DNA of 64,000 bases from Thermohalobaculum sp050331335 (GTDB lineage Bacteria > Pseudomonadota > Alphaproteobacteria > Rhodobacterales > Rhodobacteraceae), in assembly GCA_050331335.1 (NCBI GenBank), contig JBHJGY010000004.1:1-64000 (forward strand), read 5' to 3'. Within the stretch, counting starts at the first letter, position 1, and every line of letters starts with the position of its first letter. Under the pieces are notes generated by a model that was not told the DNA's origin, ran no database searches, and saw only the letters and a list, made by a program, of their open reading frames with translations. Positions 32,956-41,707 of the stretch are shown here, piece after piece. Position numbers and translations under genes: made by a program.

Positions 32956-34533
32956 ATGACCGAATTCCAGGGACCCGGACGGTCGGAGGTTTACGCCACC
33001 GGCGGGATGGCCGCCACATCCCACCCGCTCGCCGCCAAGGTGGCCGTGGAGACGCTCGAAGCCGGCGGTAACGCGGTCGATGCCGCGATCGCCGGCGCCG
33101 TGCTCCTGGGCTTCTGCGAGCCTCAGATGACCGGGCTCGGCGGCGATATGTTCGCGATGGTCAAGCCGTCCGGCTCGGACGAGATCCTTGGGCTTAACGC
33201 GTCTGGTCGCGCGCCGGCCGGCCTGGACGCCGCGGGGCTGAGAGCCGAGGGCCACCACGCAATGCCAAGCTATGAAGGCGTCTCGGTGGTCGTTCCAGGC
33301 GCGGTCGCGGGGTTTGAGGCGCTCGCAACCCATGGGCGTCTGGGCTTGGCGGCAGTGCTCGCGCCGGCCATCCGTTACGCGCAAGAGGGTGTGCCGGTGG
33401 CCCCGCGCGTGGCGCATGACTGGGCGGGCGCGGCACCGGCGCTCCAGGGGCACGGGCGCACGCATTTCCTCGTGGGCGGCGTGGCGCCGGCTGTCGGCAC
33501 CCTTTTCCGCGCCCCCGCTCAGGCGGAGGTGTTGCGCCGGATCGCCCGAGACGGGGCGCGGGCGTTTTACGAAGGCGAGGTGGCCGAGGACATGGTCGCC
33601 GCTCTGAGGGCCCATGGCGGCGCGCACGACCTTACGGATTTCGCCGCCTGCGCGGCCGATTGGGTGAGCCCCGTGTCGGCCGAGTATCGCGGTGTTGAGG
33701 TGGTCGAGCTGCCGCCGAACGGCCAAGGCGCCGCCGCGCTGCTCATGCTCAAAATGCTGGAGAGGTTTGCGCCGGCAGCCGACCCTTGGGGCGCCGACCG
33801 GGCTCATTTGGAGATGGAGATCGCCAAGCTCGGCTATGCCGCGCGCGACGAAGCCATCGCCGATCCGGCTCAGATGACGGTCAGCCTGGACGACCTGATC
33901 TCGGAGGCGACTGCCGAACGCTTGGCCCGGCGCATCGACCCCAGCCGCGCCCTGCCGATGCCCCAAGCCCCCCTCGGCAACCCGCATAAGGACACGATCT
34001 ACATCACCGTGGTGGACCGCGACCGGATGGCGGTATCGCTGATCTATTCGATCTTCCACAGTTTCGGATCCGGGATCGCTTCGGAGAGGTTCGGGATCCT
34101 GTTCAACAACCGCGCCTCCGGCTTCTCCCTAACCCCGGATCACCCCAACGAGGCGGGCGGGGGAAAACGGCCGATGCACACGATCATCCCCGGCATGCTC
34201 CGGCAGGCCGGGCGCGTGAGCGTCCCGTTCGGCGTGATGGGCGGACCGTATCAGGCCGCCGGGCATCTGCGATTCGTCTCCAATCTGGTCGATTACGAGC
34301 TGGGATTGCAGACGGCGATCGATGGGCCACGGGTGTTTTTCGAGGGTGACGGGCTGAAGCTCGAGACCGGTTATGGCGAGGATGTCGCAGCCGACCTCGT
34401 CGCGAAGGGCCATCGGATCATAAGGCCGGACACCGGTATCGGCGGCGCCCAGGCGATCCGGATCGACCACGACCGCGGCATCCTTATCGGGGCATCCGAC
34501 CCTCGAAAGGACGGCATCGCGCTCGGTTACTAG
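32956..34533 (+). CDS. Gamma-glutamyltransferase family protein
   Basis: A 525-residue N-terminal nucleophile hydrolase of the gamma-glutamyltranspeptidase family, which cleaves gamma-glutamyl bonds such as that in glutathione. Visible are the N-terminal TSHPLAAKVAVETLEAGGNAVDAA, LPPNGQGAAALLML and a late KRPMHTIIPGML. Alignment puts the self-cleavage threonine at T347 in HKDTIYITVVD. The usual second threonine is isoleucine. No clear signal peptide is seen, so it may be cytoplasmic, like YwrD-type enzymes. GAGGAGG precedes the ATG. Confidence 0.87.
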   Translation: MTEFQGPGRSEVYATGGMAATSHPLAAKVAVETLEAGGNAVDAAIAGAVLLGFCEPQMTGLGGDMFAMVKPSGSDEILGLNASGRAPAGLDAAGLRAEGHHAMPSYEGVSVVVPGAVAGFEALATHGRLGLAAVLAPAIRYAQEGVPVAPRVAHDWAGAAPALQGHGRTHFLVGGVAPAVGTLFRAPAQAEVLRRIARDGARAFYEGEVAEDMVAALRAHGGAHDLTDFAACAADWVSPVSAEYRGVEVVELPPNGQGAAALLMLKMLERFAPAADPWGADRAHLEMEIAKLGYAARDEAIADPAQMTVSLDDLISEATAERLARRIDPSRALPMPQAPLGNPHKDTIYITVVDRDRMAVSLIYSIFHSFGSGIASERFGILFNNRASGFSLTPDHPNEAGGGKRPMHTIIPGMLRQAGRVSVPFGVMGGPYQAAGHLRFVSNLVDYELGLQTAIDGPRVFFEGDGLKLETGYGEDVAADLVAKGHRIIRPDTGIGGAQAIRIDHDRGILIGASDPRKDGIALGY

Positions 34534-34572
34534 GCGGCCGCCAGGGCTTTCCTGCGCCGCGAAGGTCCCCCC

Positions 34573-34668
34573 GCGCGCCAGGGTCCCTGCGCGTCAGGGT
34601 CCCTGCGCGTCAGGGTCCGTACGCTTCAGGGTCCCTAAGCGTCAGTGGCACTGCGCGTCAGTGGCACT
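34573..34668. repeat. 16-bp tandem repeat, six copies, each with a small palindrome
   Basis: Six head-to-tail units of 16 bases with consensus GCGCGTCAGGGTCCCT. Units are 34573-34588, 34589-34604, 34605-34620, 34621-34636, 34637-34652 and 34653-34668. Units 1, 2 and 4 hold the palindrome AGGGTCCCT; units 5 and 6 hold AGTGGCACT instead, in which both arms changed together so that pairing is kept. Unit 3 has one mismatch. The array fills the gap between two convergent genes, and its last unit contains the hspQ stop codon. It may be a hairpin array ending both transcripts, or a protein-binding array. Confidence 0.85.
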
Positions 34669-34987
34669 GCTCCGCGTGGATCCGGTACTGTCCGTCTTCC
34701 AATTCTTCGAAATACTCGAAGACCTCAGGATGTTCGACCGGTTCGCCCGAGTGGTCCGGCAGCAGATTCTGCTCCGACACATAGGCAATATAGTAACTCG
34801 TCTCATTCTCTGCAAAGAGATGGTAGAAAGGTTGATCCTTCCGCGGCCGAACTTCTTCTGGGATCGACAGCCACCACTCTTCTGTATTGGCAAATTCAGG
34901 GTCGACATCGAAGATAACACCGCGAAACGGGTGGAAGCGGTGCTTCACGACTTGACCGATTTTGAACTGTGCATCGCGACGCAGCAT
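34658..34987 (-). CDS. hspQ: Heat shock protein HspQ
   Basis: A 109-residue protein of the HspQ/YccV (hemimethylated-DNA-binding-like) family, which acts as a specificity factor for Lon. Seen are FKIGQVVKHRFHPFRGVIFD-like residues, ANTEEWWLSIPEEVRP, QPFYHLFAENETSYYIAYVSEQNL and the C-terminal FEYFEELEDGQYRI. The start at 34987 lies 8 bases from GGGAG; ATG 34993, two codons earlier, is equally possible. The final codons (Gln, Cys, His, stop) fall within the last unit of the 16-bp repeat. It is divergent from the lipoprotein gene. Confidence 0.9.
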   Translation of the reverse strand: MLRRDAQFKIGQVVKHRFHPFRGVIFDVDPEFANTEEWWLSIPEEVRPRKDQPFYHLFAENETSYYIAYVSEQNLLPDHSGEPVEHPEVFEYFEELEDGQYRIHAEQCH

Positions 34988-35178
34988 ATGCATGGCTCCC
35001 ACCTTCGCCCCGCCCAACGGCCCCTCTAACCTAGGCTGGATTGCCTTGTCCACAAGCGGATGGCCTCAACTGATGCATTTTGGGCACAGCATCCCAGGCG
35101 ATCCGGTGGCGAAATCCGTGGCGTCGCGTCGCAGCCCGTGCTATTTATCTTCAAAAACATATCGAGCAGGTTCAAATC

Positions 35179-35784
35179 ATGAGGCTTTCTGCGATCGCGG
35201 CAATCGCCTTGCCGCTGGTCATCGGGGCGTGCGCGTCCTCGACCGATCCGAGTGTATCGATGCGGGCGCAGGGCGATGCATGCGCACTCTTTGCTGAGCA
35301 ACCCGAATGGTACCACGCCACCCGTCAGGCAGCTGAGCGCTGGGGTGTCCCCGTCGAGCTCCAACTTGCAATCATCTGGCGCGAATCAAGTTTCCGCTCC
35401 GATGTCCGTCCGCCCAAGAAATACCGGCTCGGTTTCATCCCGGCCGGGCATGTCTCCTCGGCCTATGGTTATGCCCAGGCGATCGACGGCACTTGGGACT
35501 GGTACCGCGAAGAGACGGGCAACCGAAATGCCGACCGCACGGATTTCGAGGACGCAGCCGATTTCGTCGGCTTGTATGTCAATAAGACCGTTCGGTCAAA
35601 CGACATCCAGGTCTTCGATGCGTTCAACCAGTATCTCAACTACCATGAGGGCCATACCGGCTTCCGTCGGGGGGACTGGCAGCAGAAGGACTGGCTCCAG
35701 CGCGCAGCGCGTGAAGTGGCCGAACAGGCGGCGCGCTACCGGGGTCAGCTCGCGCGCTGTGCGCCAGGGCTCAGCGTCACCTGA
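35179..35784 (+). CDS. Lipoprotein with SLT lysozyme-like domain
   Basis: A 201-residue protein. Its signal ends with a lipobox (LPLVIGAC, Cys about residue 19). The rest is a lytic-transglycosylase-like domain: VPVELQLAIIWRESSFRSD holds the predicted catalytic glutamate, then SAYGYAQAIDGTWDWYREETG and AFNQYLNYHEGHTGF. It should cleave peptidoglycan from the outer-membrane face. AGCAGG stands 9 bases ahead of the ATG; an in-frame start at 35080 adds residues that look non-coding. An A+T-rich patch near 35150 could hold the promoter. Confidence 0.85.
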   Translation: MRLSAIAAIALPLVIGACASSTDPSVSMRAQGDACALFAEQPEWYHATRQAAERWGVPVELQLAIIWRESSFRSDVRPPKKYRLGFIPAGHVSSAYGYAQAIDGTWDWYREETGNRNADRTDFEDAADFVGLYVNKTVRSNDIQVFDAFNQYLNYHEGHTGFRRGDWQQKDWLQRAAREVAEQAARYRGQLARCAPGLSVT

Positions 35785-35790
35785 GACGCC

Positions 35791-36822
35791 TCACCTGACC
35801 GGGGCGCGCAAGACAAGCTCAACCCGACGGTTGCGCGCCCGTCCGGTCGCCGTAGCATTCGACGCCACGGGCGCGAGAAAGCCAACGCCCTCCGCGCGCA
35901 GCCTGCCCGGCGAAACCCCGCGGTCAATGAGGGCCGCCGACACCGCCTCTGCCCGGCGGCGGGACAGCGCGATGTTGCCGGAAAGGCTTCCCCGATTGTC
36001 AGAATGGCCGACGATGGCGACCTGGATTTCCGGCTGCGCCGCGAGCATGGCGGCCAGGGCATCGAGCGCGGCTGCGGAGGCCGGCGTGAGCTCGGACCCG
36101 CCGGGCGAGAAATCGAGGCCCGGCACCCGCACGTGGCCTTCTGCGCGAAGCGTTTCGAGAAGGTCCGTTTTTGCTGCGGCCATGGCACCGGGTGGGGGCG
36201 GCGCCTGCGGCAGGTCGCGCGCGGGGCTGTCGGAGGCCCGAAGCTGGTCGGTAACTCGAACCGAGGCCAATGAGCGTGTCGCCGGTCGCTGCGTGGCGGT
36301 CGCAGAAGGCGGTGCCACAACCGTGACGAGCTGGACATAGGTCCGGCCGAGGCTTCGGCTCAAAAGCACCGAGCGGTAATGCGTCGCCTCGGATCCCTGA
36401 CGCTCGGCTGATAATTGCACGAAATCGCGGGCATCCACCAACATCTCCGGGGCAGGCACCAAAGCCACCGAAAAGCGGAAATCGAGCCCGCCGCAAGCCT
36501 CCGCACCACAATCTAGGAGGATCGTGTAGCCGTCGTCGCGCAAAGCCCGGCGGTAGCTCGCCGCGAGTTCCGAAGCGAGCGCCTCACCCGGCGCGAGCAC
36601 GAAGGTCTCCCAAGTAACCTGGCCCGACACGCGCCGAAACGCACCCACGCCATCGACGGCCGGCGCGACCGGCAAGGGGTAGATCTCGGTCTCACGACGG
36701 ATGTGGCTGATGCGTTCGGCCCCGGCAGGCACGAGGCCGTCGAGCCTCGGGCTCGCCGCGCTCGCCGCGCCAAGTGCGACCGCCAGGATCGCTCCCATCG
36801 CCCGGACCGCCGAACCGCCCAT
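35791..36822 (-). CDS. OmpA family protein
   Basis: A 343-residue exported protein with a signal peptide (about residues 1-30, ending ASAAS). The middle part (about 40-200) is of unknown fold, with two nearby cysteines in LLDCGAEACGGLDF. The C-terminus is an OmpA/MotB peptidoglycan-binding domain: FSPGGSELTPASAAALDALA, IVGHSDNRGSLSGNIALSRRRAE and RAEGVGFLAPVASN with the closing RNRRVEL. The start at 36822 is preferred; ATG 36801 is possible. It is convergent with the SLT lipoprotein gene, 6 bases apart. Confidence 0.87.
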   Translation of the reverse strand: MGGSAVRAMGAILAVALGAASAASPRLDGLVPAGAERISHIRRETEIYPLPVAPAVDGVGAFRRVSGQVTWETFVLAPGEALASELAASYRRALRDDGYTILLDCGAEACGGLDFRFSVALVPAPEMLVDARDFVQLSAERQGSEATHYRSVLLSRSLGRTYVQLVTVVAPPSATATQRPATRSLASVRVTDQLRASDSPARDLPQAPPPPGAMAAAKTDLLETLRAEGHVRVPGLDFSPGGSELTPASAAALDALAAMLAAQPEIQVAIVGHSDNRGSLSGNIALSRRRAEAVSAALIDRGVSPGRLRAEGVGFLAPVASNATATGRARNRRVELVLRAPVR

Positions 36823-36928
36823 GGCCCTGCGCCTCACCCTTGAAGACGCCGTGACCCGTCCGGCCCCGGCGCCCGCTCGCGCGCAGAATAACCGCCGCCA
36901 TCCACACTGCCCAGGCCCAAGGCCCGTC

Positions 36929-37684
36929 TCAGCCGCGCGCCCTGTAGTGATAGCATGCCGCGACCACCATGCCGAGGCCACGATAAAGCGCGCAGGCCGG
37001 CCCATTGCTCTTGGTCACCGCGAGCGCGAGGGTGTCGGCTCCGACCTCCGCGGCCCAGCGCGCAGCACCGCGCATCAACCGCGCCCCGGCCCCCTGGCGA
37101 CGCGCCGCCGGACGCACCTCGATTGCATGGATCATGGCGACCCCGCCGTCGCAAGCAACGAAGGCCACCCCGACGGGCCGGTCCCCGACCCGCGCCAGAA
37201 GCGTCATCCGCGGTCCGGTTACGCGCGCCATCACCGCCAACCGACCGGGGCCGATCCCACCCTCGGCCCAAATCTCCTCGGCAACCGCAAGCCGGGTGCT
37301 CACGCGGATCAGCCTTGCGGTCTCGTCCGCCCTGTCCACGAGGGTGGCGACCGGTGCCGCATAGATGGCGACGGGATCGACAACGCGGTAGCCTTGGGCG
37401 CTGAGCGCTGCGTCGAGTGCCGGCTCGTCGCCGAGACGAAAGAGCGGCGGCTGGTTCCAACGGGCCATCGCGGCTTCGGCAGCGGCGATCTGGGGTATCG
37501 ACCCGACCGGCCAAGCCGATGCGCAGGACACCCGCTGACCTCCCCCGGCGCCGCGTCGCAGCCGCCACCCATCGGCCTCGCGGATCTCGGCCGGAGCCCA
37601 GGTGGCATCGATCGCGGCAAAGACCCGCTCCGCGCTCGGCGGCACCCAACCTGCCGGCGCGCCGGTGTCGTGGGACCCAGCCAC
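36929..37684 (-). CDS. GNAT family N-acetyltransferase
   Basis: A 251-residue acetyltransferase. The C-terminal GNAT core has VAMIHAIEVRPAARRQGAGARLMRGA (acetyl-CoA-binding R/Q-x-x-G-x-G/A) and LALAVTKSNGPACALYRGLGM. The N-terminal half is a less conserved second domain. Substrate unknown. The start is GTG at 37684, only 6 bases after the smpB stop, so the two are likely co-transcribed. Confidence 0.8.
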   Translation of the reverse strand: MAGSHDTGAPAGWVPPSAERVFAAIDATWAPAEIREADGWRLRRGAGGGQRVSCASAWPVGSIPQIAAAEAAMARWNQPPLFRLGDEPALDAALSAQGYRVVDPVAIYAAPVATLVDRADETARLIRVSTRLAVAEEIWAEGGIGPGRLAVMARVTGPRMTLLARVGDRPVGVAFVACDGGVAMIHAIEVRPAARRQGAGARLMRGAARWAAEVGADTLALAVTKSNGPACALYRGLGMVVAACYHYRARG

Positions 37685-37689
37685 CCGGC

Positions 37690-38172
37690 TCAGCCCCGGT
37701 CCCGCATCAGCCGCGCCTTTTCGCGCTGCCAGTCGCGCTTCTTTTCGGTGTCGCGCTTATCGGCCATTTTCTTGCCCTTTGCGAGGCCGAGCTCAAGCTT
37801 CGCGATCCCGCGTTGGTTAAAGTAGAGCTTGAGCGGCACGAGGGTCATGCCGTCGCGTCCGATCCCTTGATCGAGCCTCGCGAGCTCACGCTTATGCACC
37901 AGGATCTTGCGCCGTCGCCGCGGCTCATGACCGAAAGCGGCGGACTTCGCTTGGGAAAACTCGGGAATGTAGCTGTTTATGAGCCACAGCTCGCCATCCT
38001 CCACGCTCGCATAGCTCTCGGCGATGTTGGCTTGGCCTTCGCGCAGCGCCTTAACCTCGGAGCCGTGCAGCATGATGCCCGCCTCGAGGCTGTCCTCAAT
38101 GAAATACTGGTGGCGCGCCTTGCGATTTTCTGCAGCGAGCTTGATTTGCGGGGTTTGCTTTTTGTCAGCCAT
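37690..38172 (-). CDS. smpB: SsrA-binding protein SmpB
   Basis: A 160-residue tmRNA-binding protein for trans-translation of stalled ribosomes. The beta-barrel core includes RKARHQYFIEDSLEAGIMLHGSEVKALR and SYASVEDGELWLINSYIPE. The basic C-terminal tail (KKMADKRDTEKKRDWQREK region) is the part that inserts in the ribosome. Length is normal. It lies downstream of dapA as in many relatives, but here an unidentified gene separates them. Confidence 0.94.
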   Translation of the reverse strand: MADKKQTPQIKLAAENRKARHQYFIEDSLEAGIMLHGSEVKALREGQANIAESYASVEDGELWLINSYIPEFSQAKSAAFGHEPRRRRKILVHKRELARLDQGIGRDGMTLVPLKLYFNQRGIAKLELGLAKGKKMADKRDTEKKRDWQREKARLMRDRG

Positions 38173-38216
38173 GGCCGCGCCGATTTAGGCGCGGGGGGCG
38201 CCGATGTCCATCCGGG

Positions 38217-38831
38217 TCAGGCGGGCTTCAGCTTGAGCACCTGTTTGCGTAGGAGGATCGCTTCCTTGACCTCCTTGCGCATCTCCTTGACCACCCGCTT
38301 GAGCAGTGACTTGGCCTTCTTCACCGCGCCAACCGCGCTGCCCACATCCGTGATCCAGTCGGCGACGAATCTCAGCACCACTTTGAAGCCGTTAATCACC
38401 GACAACGCGGTCCCGAGCGGGTTCAGCGCCGCCAGGAAGTCTGTAACCCAGGCGAAGATCTCCCGCAGCATCCGCACGTAGCGTACGAAATGCTTCTTCA
38501 TCTGCGCGATGATCTTGTTGGGGTCGGCTGCTTTCATGATCAGCCCGATAATCTTGTTGCCGAGCCGGAGCGCTTGGCGCGCAAGGCCTGGGACGGTGTC
38601 GACCGCGGCTAAGACCCGTTGGCCGACCGTGACCACGGTGTTGACGACGCTCTTGCCCACCTTGGAGGCGATCTCAACGCCGCGGGTGAAAGCATTCTGG
38701 AAAAAGCCCTTGGCCGAAGAAAACTTCGAGTTGATCTTTTTGAAGACCATTTTCCAAAGCTGGAACAGCCGTACCTGGTAGGTCTGAACCGCCCTTAGGA
38801 CCGGGGCCGTCGGATCGTTCGTCATCGGCAT
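38217..38831 (-). CDS. Basic, hydrophobic protein of unknown function
   Basis: A 204-residue protein that I do not recognise. It is rich in Lys, Val and Ala with few acidic residues. The N-terminal third is FQLWKMVFKKINSKFSSAKG-like and amphipathic. The middle (about 85-140) has hydrophobic stretches (LRLGNKIIGLIMKAA, FAWVTDFLAALNPLGTAL). The C-terminus is strongly basic, with alternating KxxK spacing suggesting long helices. No signal peptide is seen. GGAGAGGTGAGAG stands before the ATG, an unusually good ribosome binding site. Lysine is coded mostly by AAG, so codon use fits the host. It lies between dapA and smpB. Membrane-active or nucleic-acid-binding roles are guesses. Confidence 0.7.
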   Translation of the reverse strand: MPMTNDPTAPVLRAVQTYQVRLFQLWKMVFKKINSKFSSAKGFFQNAFTRGVEIASKVGKSVVNTVVTVGQRVLAAVDTVPGLARQALRLGNKIIGLIMKAADPNKIIAQMKKHFVRYVRMLREIFAWVTDFLAALNPLGTALSVINGFKVVLRFVADWITDVGSAVGAVKKAKSLLKRVVKEMRKEVKEAILLRKQVLKLKPA

Positions 38832-38898
38832 CTCTCACCTCTCCACGGCGTCGTTAGATTACGCTATGGCAGGGGGAGGGGCAATGTCGCCGCCGTCG

Positions 38899-38917
38899 CG
38901 GTTCCTGTCCAGAACCG
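38899..38917 (-). terminator. Hairpin just after dapA, weak terminator candidate
   Basis: CGGTTC and GAACCG (6-base arms, 7-base loop) form a perfect hairpin 4 bases downstream of the dapA stop. There is no run of T residues after it on the transcript strand, so it may only pause or protect the 3' end. Confidence 0.3.
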
Positions 38918-38921
38918 TGGA

Positions 38922-39800
38922 TCAGGCGCGCAACAGCCCGAGACGCACCATGGCGGCATGGATCGCGGCCTGGGTCGGCGCGCTGGGCTCGACCAGCGGG
39001 AGGCGGACCGTCGGCGCGCATCGCCCGAGGAGGGAGAGCGCGTACTTCGCCCCCACAAGCCCCGGTTCTAGGAACAGCGCGGTGTGCAACGGCATCAGCT
39101 TGTCATGCAGCTCAAGCGCGCGGGCCCAGTCGCGGGCCATCATCGATTCCTGGAACTCCGAGCAAAGCGCCGGCGCCACATTCGCCGTCACCGAGATCGA
39201 CCCGGTTCCGCCATGGGCGTTGAAACCGAGCGCAGACGCATCCTCCCCGGAGAGCTGGATAAAGTCGTGACCGCATAATGCACGCTGATGTGACGCCCTC
39301 ACGACGTCCGACGTCGCATCTTTGACGCCGATGATCCGCGGCAGCTTCGACAGCTCGCCCATGGTCTCGGGGCTCATATCCACAACCGATCGACCGGGGA
39401 TATTGTAGATGATGATCGGGATCTCGACCGCGTCATGCAGCGTCCGGTAATGGGCGATCAGTCCGGCCTGGGTAGGCTTGTTGTAGTAGGGTGTCACCAC
39501 GAGCGCCGCATCCGCGCCTGCCGCCTTGGCATGCGCCGTGAACCGGATCGCCTCCTCGGTGTTGTTCGAGCCCGTGCCGGCGATGACTGGAACCCGACCG
39601 GCAGACTGAGCGACCACGAGGTCGATCACCCGTTCATGCTCCTCGGGCGTCAGCGTCGGGCTCTCCCCGGTGGTGCCGACCGGAACCAAGCCGTGGCTGC
39701 CCTCGGTGATCTGCCAGTCGACCAAGGCGCGCAAGGCCGCTTCATCGACAGCATCCGCGGTGAAGGGGGTGACGAGGGCGGTGAGCGAGCCTCTGATCAT
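38922..39800 (-). CDS. dapA: 4-hydroxy-tetrahydrodipicolinate synthase
   Basis: A 292-residue class I aldolase that condenses pyruvate with aspartate semialdehyde in lysine and diaminopimelate synthesis. It shows VPVGTTGESPTLTPEEH, VTPYYNKPTQAGL, the catalytic-tyrosine loop IIIYNIPGRSVVDM and the Schiff-base lysine in IIGVKDATSD. The ATG at 39800 has GGAG 8 bases ahead; the longer frame is rejected as upstream noise. It is divergent from the lytic transglycosylase gene, as is usual in Rhodobacterales. Confidence 0.94.
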   Translation of the reverse strand: MIRGSLTALVTPFTADAVDEAALRALVDWQITEGSHGLVPVGTTGESPTLTPEEHERVIDLVVAQSAGRVPVIAGTGSNNTEEAIRFTAHAKAAGADAALVVTPYYNKPTQAGLIAHYRTLHDAVEIPIIIYNIPGRSVVDMSPETMGELSKLPRIIGVKDATSDVVRASHQRALCGHDFIQLSGEDASALGFNAHGGTGSISVTANVAPALCSEFQESMMARDWARALELHDKLMPLHTALFLEPGLVGAKYALSLLGRCAPTVRLPLVEPSAPTQAAIHAAMVRLGLLRA

Positions 39801-40033
39801 GCCGAGCTCCATGGGTCTGAATTGGCAGCGGCTATAGGGCGTTTCCGACGGGCCGGCAAGCGCGGGCCGGCATCGGCAAACGACCAGCTTATCCACCGGT
39901 CGTATGGATCCGTGGCTGTCCCGAACGCGCCGATCTGTGTTAAGCTTCAAAAAGAGGCGATACGTTGCGCACACCGGTCCGACAGAGGCGGGGGCGCGGC
40001 GATCTGGAGCGGGCCAAAGCGGGAGCAGCTGGC

Positions 40034-41707
40034 ATGCGGAGATTTTCACGAGCCGTCCTGATGCTTGGGGCGACATGTCTGGCCTTTGCTTTGATCGCGC
40101 CGCCGCCTGGGGCCGATCTCCGCCCCGCCGCGCAGGCGCAAACTGCGGCGCCTCTGCTCGATCTCGCCGAAGCGCGCCGCCAGGGATCGGTGCTGCGGGA
40201 GGCGCTGGCCTTGGGCGCAGGCGGCAACTGGGCTGCAGCCGAGGCGGAGATCGCGCGGGAGGGGGATCCCCTGCTCGCGGACATCGTGCTGTGGCGCAAA
40301 CTCCGCGCTGGCGCCGGATCCATCGGCGAATACCGCGCCTATGCCGCGCGCCGGCCCAACTGGCCAGGCCACACCCAGCTCCGCGAGGTCGTCCTCGGCG
40401 AGCGCAGCGGCGGAGGCGACGCGGCGGCGCTGTCGGGGACCGCACTGACCAACTGGCGCGAGTTCTCCCGGATCTATCGCAGCGACCGAGACCGTGCTGC
40501 CGAACGCCTCGACGCGCTCTCGATGGATGCCGCGGCTCTCGGCGTTCCGCAGCGGTGGGCCACCCGCCGCCGCAGTCTTGCCCGGGCCGCGGCGCGCGAC
40601 GGCCGCCCGACGCTGGCCTATCGCCTCGCGGCCCGCCATCATCTGACACCTGCAGCCGGTTATGCCTATGCGGATTGCGAGTGGATCGCCGGCTGGGTGG
40701 CGCTGCGCCGGCTCAACGACCCGCAACTGGCGCTGGCCCATTTCGAGCGCTTCGAAGCGGCGGTCGAAACGCCCATCAGCCTCGGCCGCGGGGGGTATTG
40801 GGTGGGCCGGGCACTCGCCGCGCTGGGCCGCAACGAGGCAGCCCGAGCCGCCTATGGCCGCGCCGCGCGATTCCCAACCTCGTTCTACGGCCAGCTGGCC
40901 GCCGCCGAGATCGGTGCGGCGGGCGACCCCGCCCTCGCGCGGCCCGATCTGCCGGACTGGCGCACCCAGCCCGCCGTCCAGACCGACGATGTCCGCATGG
41001 CCACCGTGCTCACCTATGCGGGCGAACGGGGGCTGTCCGATGCCAGCTTCAACCGCATCGGCCGACTTATGCGCACGCAGGACGATCTCGCCGCGCTCGC
41101 GGATCTTACGCTGGAAATCGGCAAGCCCCATGTCGCAGTGCGGCTGGCCAAGACCGGCGCACGACGCGGCTGGCTGATCTATCCAGCGTATTATCCGCTG
41201 CATCCGCTTGGGATCTATGTCGACGACGTGGAGCCGGCCTTCGCGCTCTCGGTGGCCCGCCAGGAGACCGAGCTAAACCCCGAAGCGGTCAGCCGGGCTG
41301 GGGCGCGCGGGCTGATGCAGCTGATGCCGGGCACGGCGAAGCTCGTCGCCGGCCAGCTTGGCGAGCCTTATGACAAGCGCCGACTGCTGACCGACTGGCG
41401 CTACAACGCCCGCCTCGGCAGCCGTTATCTGCGCGACCGGGTGCGGGCTTTCGGCGGCTCATATGTGCTGGCGGCGGCGGCCTATAATGCAGGGCCTCGC
41501 CGTGCGGCCGACTGGAGCAAGCTCTACGGCGATCCGCGTGACCCTTCTGTGGATGTCATCGACTGGATCGAGACAATTCCCTTTAACGAGACCCGCAATT
41601 ATGTCCAGCGCGTGATGGAGGGCCTCTATGTCTACCGCTCTCGTCTGACAGGCCGGGCGGGCCCGATGACCATTCTTGAAGATCTTGCGCGCGGCCGGCG
41701 CGGCTAG
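40034..41707 (+). CDS. Soluble lytic murein transglycosylase (Slt70-like)
   Basis: A 557-residue exported enzyme with a signal peptide (about residues 1-35, ending AQAQT). An all-helical superhelix domain follows, with repeats of the type HFERFEAAVETPISLGRGGYW and ALGRNEAARAAYGRAA. The C-terminal SLT domain has VARQETELNPEAVSRAGARG (catalytic glutamate), LMQLMPGTAK and AAAYNAGPRRAADW. By memory the family is often nearer 650 residues, so the helical domain may be shortened. The start at 40034 is preferred over a TTG at 39965. Its stop TAG shares bases with the stop of the opposite gene. Confidence 0.88.
   Translation: MRRFSRAVLMLGATCLAFALIAPPPGADLRPAAQAQTAAPLLDLAEARRQGSVLREALALGAGGNWAAAEAEIAREGDPLLADIVLWRKLRAGAGSIGEYRAYAARRPNWPGHTQLREVVLGERSGGGDAAALSGTALTNWREFSRIYRSDRDRAAERLDALSMDAAALGVPQRWATRRRSLARAAARDGRPTLAYRLAARHHLTPAAGYAYADCEWIAGWVALRRLNDPQLALAHFERFEAAVETPISLGRGGYWVGRALAALGRNEAARAAYGRAARFPTSFYGQLAAAEIGAAGDPALARPDLPDWRTQPAVQTDDVRMATVLTYAGERGLSDASFNRIGRLMRTQDDLAALADLTLEIGKPHVAVRLAKTGARRGWLIYPAYYPLHPLGIYVDDVEPAFALSVARQETELNPEAVSRAGARGLMQLMPGTAKLVAGQLGEPYDKRRLLTDWRYNARLGSRYLRDRVRAFGGSYVLAAAAYNAGPRRAADWSKLYGDPRDPSVDVIDWIETIPFNETRNYVQRVMEGLYVYRSRLTGRAGPMTILEDLARGRRG

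Noticed and set aside
34573..34668. Tandem 16-bp units as a possible CRISPR array
   Set aside because: There are no spacers: the units are contiguous, too short, and no cas genes are present.
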